From: DDH964 sp963806685
GTDB lineage: Bacteria > Desulfobacterota > Desulfuromonadia > Desulfuromonadales > DDH964
DNA: 64,000 nucleotides
NCBI GenBank assembly: GCA_963806685.1
Contig: CAWDZB010000013.1
Coordinates: forward strand, 89,284 to 153,283
Direction: 5' to 3'
The position numbers were made by a program, and so were the translations under genes. Positions within the stretch are counted from its first letter, which is position 1. Each line of letters opens with the position of its first letter. Below are positions 53,477-64,000 of this stretch, piece by piece. Below the pieces are notes generated by a model. It saw only the letters and a list, made by a program, of their open reading frames with translations, was not told the DNA's origin and did not search any database.

Positions 53477-54010
53477 ATGGCAATGAAGTGGTACGGGATT
53501 CATACCTACTCGGGGTACGAAAACAAAGTCAAGCTCAACCTCGAGGAGCGCATTCGCCAGTTCGACGCCGAGGACCGCTTCGGGACGGTGCTGATCCCCT
53601 CGGAGACCGTTGTCGAACTGAAGAAGGGTGAGCGGAAAACCTCGTCCCGGAAATTCTTCCCCGGCTATATCCTGGTGCAGATGGAGCTCGACAGCGAGAC
53701 CTGGCACATCGTCAAGGATACGCCCAAGGTCACCGGCTTCGTCGGTGGCGGCAGTACCCCGCCGCCGATTCCCGACGAGGACGTGGCGAAGATCACCGCG
53801 CGCATGGAGGAAGGGGTCGAGCGCCCCAAACCGAAGGTTCTGTTTGAAGTCGGGGAGACGGTCCGGGTGGTCGACGGCCCCTTTCTCAACTTCACTGGCG
53901 TCGTCGAGGATGTCAAGCCCGACAAGGCCAAGCTCAAGGTCATGGTCAGTATCTTCGGCCGGGTTACTCCGGTCGAGCTGGAATTCATACAGGTCGAAAA
54001 AACCAGCTGA
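53477..54010 (+). CDS. nusG: Transcription termination/antitermination protein NusG
   Basis: A 177-residue NusG. The NGN domain starts KWYGIHTYSGYENKVKLNL and contains FFPGYILVQMELD; the C-terminal KOW domain has VRVVDGPFLNFTGVVEDVKPDKAKLKV. It binds RNA polymerase and links to Rho or S10. It is the gene after secE, 25 bp downstream. Confidence 0.97.
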   Translation: MAMKWYGIHTYSGYENKVKLNLEERIRQFDAEDRFGTVLIPSETVVELKKGERKTSSRKFFPGYILVQMELDSETWHIVKDTPKVTGFVGGGSTPPPIPDEDVAKITARMEEGVERPKPKVLFEVGETVRVVDGPFLNFTGVVEDVKPDKAKLKVMVSIFGRVTPVELEFIQVEKTS

Positions 54011-54035
54011 GGAAACACCTGGGTTCAGCGTTTGC

Positions 54036-54080
54036 GGTTCAAGGTTGATGCCTGGAACCTGACACCTTGAACCTTGAACC
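54036..54080. repeat. Inverted repeat between nusG and rplK
   Basis: GGTTCAAGGT (54036-54045) and ACCTTGAACC (54071-54080) form a perfect 10-bp inverted repeat, followed by a further TTGAACC copy overlap. It ends 18 bp before the rplK start codon. Related CAAGGT/ACCTTG units fill the flxB-flxA gap. Confidence 0.55.
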
Positions 54081-54098
54081 TAATTGAAGGAGTACCGT

Positions 54099-54521
54099 AT
54101 GGCCAAGAAGGTTGTCGGAATGATAAAACTGCAGATTCCAGCCGGCAAGGCGAACCCGTCGCCGCCGGTCGGTCCCGCGCTCGGTCAGCACGGGGTCAAC
54201 ATCATGGAGTTCTGCAAGGCGTTCAATGCCAAGACCCAGGGGCAGGACGGCATGGTCACCCCGGTGGTGATCACCGTATATGCCGACCGTTCCTTCTCCT
54301 TTATCACCAAAACCCCGCCGGCGGCGGTGCTGCTGCTCAAGGCCGCCAAGCTCCAAAAGGGCTCCGGGGTTCCCAACAAGAACAAGGTGGGGAAGGTGAC
54401 CAAGGCCCAGGTCAAGGAAATCGCCGAACTGAAGATGCCCGACCTCAACGCTTTCGACCTGGATGCCGCGGTTCGCACCATCGAGGGGACCGCACGCAGC
54501 ATGGGTCTCGAAGTCGAATAA
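54099..54521 (+). CDS. rplK: 50S ribosomal protein L11
   Basis: A 140-residue protein beginning MAKKVVGMIKLQIPAGKANP with the conserved PPVGPALGQHGVNIMEFCK and the C-terminal rRNA-binding DLNAFDLDAAVRTIEGTARS block. It forms the GTPase-associated centre of the ribosome. The ATG at 54099 has AAGGAG upstream. Confidence 0.97.
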   Translation: MAKKVVGMIKLQIPAGKANPSPPVGPALGQHGVNIMEFCKAFNAKTQGQDGMVTPVVITVYADRSFSFITKTPPAAVLLLKAAKLQKGSGVPNKNKVGKVTKAQVKEIAELKMPDLNAFDLDAAVRTIEGTARSMGLEVE

Positions 54522-54546
54522 TATCGGCACGTCTGGAGTAAAATCA

Positions 54547-55248
54547 ATGCCTACAGGAAAACAGCATAAAGCAGCCAGGACCCAGATCGACCGCAGCCGC
54601 GTCTACTCCCTTGAGGAGGGGATCGGCCTGGTCAAGCAGGCCGCCTACGCCAAGTTCGACGAGACCGTCGATATCTCGGTTCGCCTCGGCGTTGACCCGC
54701 GCAAGGCCGACCAGATGGTGCGCGGTGCCGTGGTGCTGCCCAACGGCCTCGGCAAAACCGTCCGCGTACTGGTCTTCGCCAAGGGGGAAAAGGCCCAGGA
54801 AGCGCAGGCCGCCGGTGCCGACTACGTCGGGGCCGATGACCTGGTCGCCAAGATCCAGGGCGGGTGGTTCGACTTCGATACCGCCATCGCCACCCCGGAT
54901 ATGATGGGCACTGTCGGCAAGATCGGCAGGCTGCTCGGCCCCCGTGGTCTGATGCCCAACCCGAAGGTTGGCACCGTCACCTTCGAGGTCGAGCGCGCGG
55001 TTTCCGAAGCCAAGTCGGGGAAGGTCGAATACCGGGTCGAGAAGGCCGGAATTATCCATGCCCCGGTCGGCAAGGTTTCCTTTGAGGCCGACAAACTCGC
55101 CGGGAATATCCTGGCGCTGATGGACGCCCTGATCAAGGCCAAGCCGCAGACCTCCAAGGGGACGTACCTGAAGAAGATCAGCCTCTCCAGCACCATGAGC
55201 CCGGGCGTCAACCTCGATATCCCGGCCCTCCAGGCGCTGGTTAAGTAA
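54547..55248 (+). CDS. rplA: 50S ribosomal protein L1
   Basis: A 233-residue L1. Typical blocks are KFDETVDISVRLGVDPRKAD, GKTVRVLVFAKG, GRLLGPRGLMPNPKVGTVT and KAKPQTSKGTYLKKISLSST. It forms the ribosomal stalk at the E site and in many bacteria represses its own operon. The ATG at 54547 has CTGGAG upstream; rplK ends 25 bp earlier. Confidence 0.97.
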   Translation: MPTGKQHKAARTQIDRSRVYSLEEGIGLVKQAAYAKFDETVDISVRLGVDPRKADQMVRGAVVLPNGLGKTVRVLVFAKGEKAQEAQAAGADYVGADDLVAKIQGGWFDFDTAIATPDMMGTVGKIGRLLGPRGLMPNPKVGTVTFEVERAVSEAKSGKVEYRVEKAGIIHAPVGKVSFEADKLAGNILALMDALIKAKPQTSKGTYLKKISLSSTMSPGVNLDIPALQALVK

Positions 55249-55251
55249 TCC

Positions 55252-55276
55252 CGGGGCCGCGCCTGGCGCGGCCCCG
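55252..55276 (+). terminator. GC-rich hairpin between rplA and the L10 leader
   Basis: A perfect 10-bp stem CGGGGCCGCG/CGCGGCCCCG with a CCTGG loop lies directly behind the rplA stop. The plus-strand tail is TTAGTG, too weak for a full terminator, so it may be a partial attenuator or an RNA processing site. Confidence 0.5.
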
Positions 55277-55451
55277 TTAGTGCAACGCTCCAGGTCAAAG
55301 ACAGCAGGCCCGCCATTCGCGGCGGTTAATGGTCATCGCCACCTGCCGAGGCCGCACCACGGGATACGGAAACGCCGTCTCCCTCCAGGTCCTCTGACTG
55401 GGGCACGGGACCCATCGCAGTCCCCAGACTAAACAGAAAGGAGGAGAGACG
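55277..55451 (+). promoter_or_regulatory. Ribosomal protein L10 leader
   Basis: The 5' leader of rplJ contains the kink-turn halves AAAGACAGCAGG (55297-55308) and ACCTGCCGAGG (55341-55351), which match the L10 leader consensus bound by the L10(L12)4 complex. Binding represses rplJ-rplL translation or transcription. A second hairpin (CTGGGG/CCCCAG) follows before the ribosome site AAGGAGGAG. Confidence 0.8.
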
Positions 55452-55970
55452 TTGAACAAGAACAGCAAAGAACAGGTTGTCGCGGAACTTGCGGCCAAGT
55501 TGGCCACGGCCAAGGCGGCGTTCCTCGCCGATTACCGCGGGCTGAACGTCGAGCAGGTCAACGCCCTGCGCGGCGAACTGCGCAAGGCCGGCGTCGAGTA
55601 CCAGGTGGTGAAGAACACCCTGCTGCGCCTTGCCGCCAAGGGTACCGGCGCCGAGTGCCTCGATCCGCACCTCGCCGGGCCGACCGCCATTGCCATCGCC
55701 GATATCGACCCGGTGGCTCCGGCCAAAGTCCTGTCCGAGTTCGCCAAGGCCAACGCCAAGTTCGAGCTCAAGGGTGGCGCCCTCGACGGCAAGCTGCTGT
55801 CGGTCGACGACATCAAGGCCCTGGCCGAACTGCCGTCGCGCGAAGTGCTGCTCGCCAAGATGCTCGGCTCGCTCAATGCCCCGGCATCCAATTTCGTCGG
55901 CGTGCTGGCCGCCATCCCGCGTTCGCTGGTCCAGGTTCTGGCCGCGATTCAGGACCAGAAGGCGGCCTGA
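55452..55970 (+). CDS. rplJ: 50S ribosomal protein L10
   Basis: A 172-residue L10 starting with TTG at 55452 behind a strong AAGGAGGAG. It contains FLADYRGLNVEQVNALRGEL, YQVVKNTLLRLAA and SREVLLAKMLGSLNAPASNF. It anchors L7/L12 dimers to the ribosome and is expected to autoregulate through the leader. Confidence 0.97.
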   Translation: MNKNSKEQVVAELAAKLATAKAAFLADYRGLNVEQVNALRGELRKAGVEYQVVKNTLLRLAAKGTGAECLDPHLAGPTAIAIADIDPVAPAKVLSEFAKANAKFELKGGALDGKLLSVDDIKALAELPSREVLLAKMLGSLNAPASNFVGVLAAIPRSLVQVLAAIQDQKAA

Positions 55971-56026
55971 GTCGTCGCCCCACACTCTCTTAGACATTCA
56001 CGCTAAGCACCGATACGGAGGATACA

Positions 56027-56410
56027 ATGGCTGAAGTTACCAAGGAACAGGTTGTCGAGTTTATCGAGAAAATGACCGTGCTCGAACTGGCCGAACTGGT
56101 CAAGGAACTGGAAGAGAAGTTCGGCGTCTCCGCCGCCGCTCCGGTGGCTGTGGCCGCCGCTCCCGCCGCAGGCGGCGAGGCTGCCGCTGCCGAAGAGAAG
56201 GACGAGTTCGACGTCGTTCTGAGCGCGGCCGGCGACAAGAAAATCAACGTCATCAAGGTGGTCCGGGCCGTGACCGGTCTCGGCCTCAAAGAAGCCAAAG
56301 ACCTGGTCGACGGTGCCCCCCAGACCGTCAAGGAAGCCATGCCCAAGGCCGAAGCCGAAGAACTCAAAAAACAGCTCGAGGAAGCCGGCGCCAAAGTGGA
56401 GCTCAAATAG
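56027..56410 (+). CDS. rplL: 50S ribosomal protein L7/L12
   Basis: A 127-residue acidic protein: an N-terminal dimerisation helix pair (VVEFIEKMTVLELAELVKEL), an Ala/Gly-rich hinge (about 35-55) and the C-terminal domain with INVIKVVRAVTGLGLKEAKD and VDGAPQTVKE, which recruits translation factors. The ATG at 56027 has GGAGGA upstream. Confidence 0.98.
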   Translation: MAEVTKEQVVEFIEKMTVLELAELVKELEEKFGVSAAAPVAVAAAPAAGGEAAAAEEKDEFDVVLSAAGDKKINVIKVVRAVTGLGLKEAKDLVDGAPQTVKEAMPKAEAEELKKQLEEAGAKVELK

Positions 56411-56434
56411 TACCCTGTCCGATAGTTTCGCCCT

Positions 56435-56465
56435 TAGCCAAGGTCGCCTTGTGCGGCCTTGGCTA
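56435..56465 (+). terminator. Attenuator-like hairpin between rplL and rpoB
   Basis: A 13-bp stem (56435-56447 with 56453-56465, one G-U pair) with loop CTTGT is followed by TTCTACTTTCG. A weak U-rich tail suits partial termination, as is known for rplL-rpoB gaps in other bacteria, lowering rpoBC relative to the ribosomal proteins. Confidence 0.65.
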
Positions 56466-56494
56466 TTCTACTTTCGTTACCACGAGGAGAAATC

Positions 56495-63697
<7,203 letters not shown>

Positions 63698-63707
<10 letters not shown>

Positions 63708-64000
63708 AGAGCGGCGCCCTGGTCGCCGAGTGGGACCCCTACACCATGCCGATTCTGACCGAGATCTCCGGCATGGTGCGCTACGGCGACATCATCGAGG
63801 GGGTGACCATGGAGGAGCAGGTCGACGAAGTCACCGGCCTCTCCCGCAAAGTCATCATCGAGTCGAAGGACCCGAGCAAGCGGCCGCGGATCACCCTCAA
63901 GGACGCCGAGGGGAAGACCGCCAAACTTCCCAACGGCTCCCCGGCCCGCTACATGCTGCCGGTCGGTGCCAACATCGTGGTCGCCGAGGACATGCAGGTC
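63698..64000 (+). CDS. rpoC: RNA polymerase subunit beta', continuation in another frame (3' end outside window)
   Basis: Directly after the frame break the other frame reads GSVKSGALVAEWDPYTMPIL and then GLSRKVIIESKDPSKRPRI, the expected continuation of beta' in this phylum. It has no start of its own and runs off the window. With one base restored near 63696, rpoC would be one gene from 60693 through the window end. Confidence 0.9.

Overview
The window looks like a chromosomal segment of a high-GC, anaerobic, metal- or sulfur-respiring bacterium of the Desulfuromonadia (Geobacter/Desulfuromonas relatives, Desulfobacterota). The reasons are a complete FlxABCD-HdrABC electron-bifurcation operon, a GEMM-type riboswitch closely resembling the Geobacter form, HD-GYP signalling proteins, a YedF-type selenium-metabolism protein, a DUF4388 protein and a cysteine-cluster EF-Tu. 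The assignment is by gene content and by eye only.

Layout. 1-1320: remains of one insertion sequence (integrase-type transposase tail) abutting a complete IS1595-like element with perfect 24-bp terminal repeats. 1366-8650 (minus strand): hdrC-hdrB-hdrA-flxD-flxC-flxB-flxA, a seven-gene operon for a NADH dehydrogenase/heterodisulfide-reductase-type complex. 8651-9327: no supported gene. 9328-10450: an IS30-like element. 10653-18856: a MOT1-like sulfate/molybdate transporter, small conserved proteins, an orphan TRAP-type lipoprotein receptor, a DUF3014 protein, a ferritin-like protein, two coupled secreted or lipoprotein esterase-like hydrolases and thiM. 19032-24990: a large multi-sensor HD-GYP phosphodiesterase, mtgA, a small unknown gene and an outer-membrane beta-barrel. 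25192-31327: gltBD. 31497-34541 (minus): an unknown Cys-containing protein, yedF and rlmD. 34686-34967: two palindromic repeats, the second a MITE-like element lying directly in front of ispG. 36333-39480: a HEAT-repeat protein translationally coupled to an HD-GYP protein; their N-terminal regions appear related to each other.

39594-42369 is the most interesting stretch: a Fur-box-like palindrome, then a GEMM-I aptamer whose 3' strand is also the 5' strand of an intrinsic terminator, then a secreted multicopper oxidase that is split by a one-base frameshift. It is followed by a strong terminator, an exported FKBP isomerase, a HAD phosphatase, a decayed reductase fragment and a Ycf46-like AAA+ ATPase.

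46326-50786: proS, a DUF4388 protein, pyrF and rlmB in one direction. 51020-64000: the classic translation/transcription block with a strong promoter, tRNA-Thr, tRNA-Tyr, tRNA-Gly, tRNA-Thr, tuf, rpmG, tRNA-Trp, secE, nusG, rplK, rplA, L10 leader, rplJ, rplL, attenuator-like hairpin, rpoB and rpoC (cut by the window end).

Caution: rpoC carries an internal one-base frameshift and rpoB a frameshift in its last codons. An internal break in essential rpoC is most easily explained by a sequencing or assembly indel, so the frameshifts in the oxidase and the reductase fragment may be artefacts as well. I did not see any CRISPR array, prophage or restriction system.
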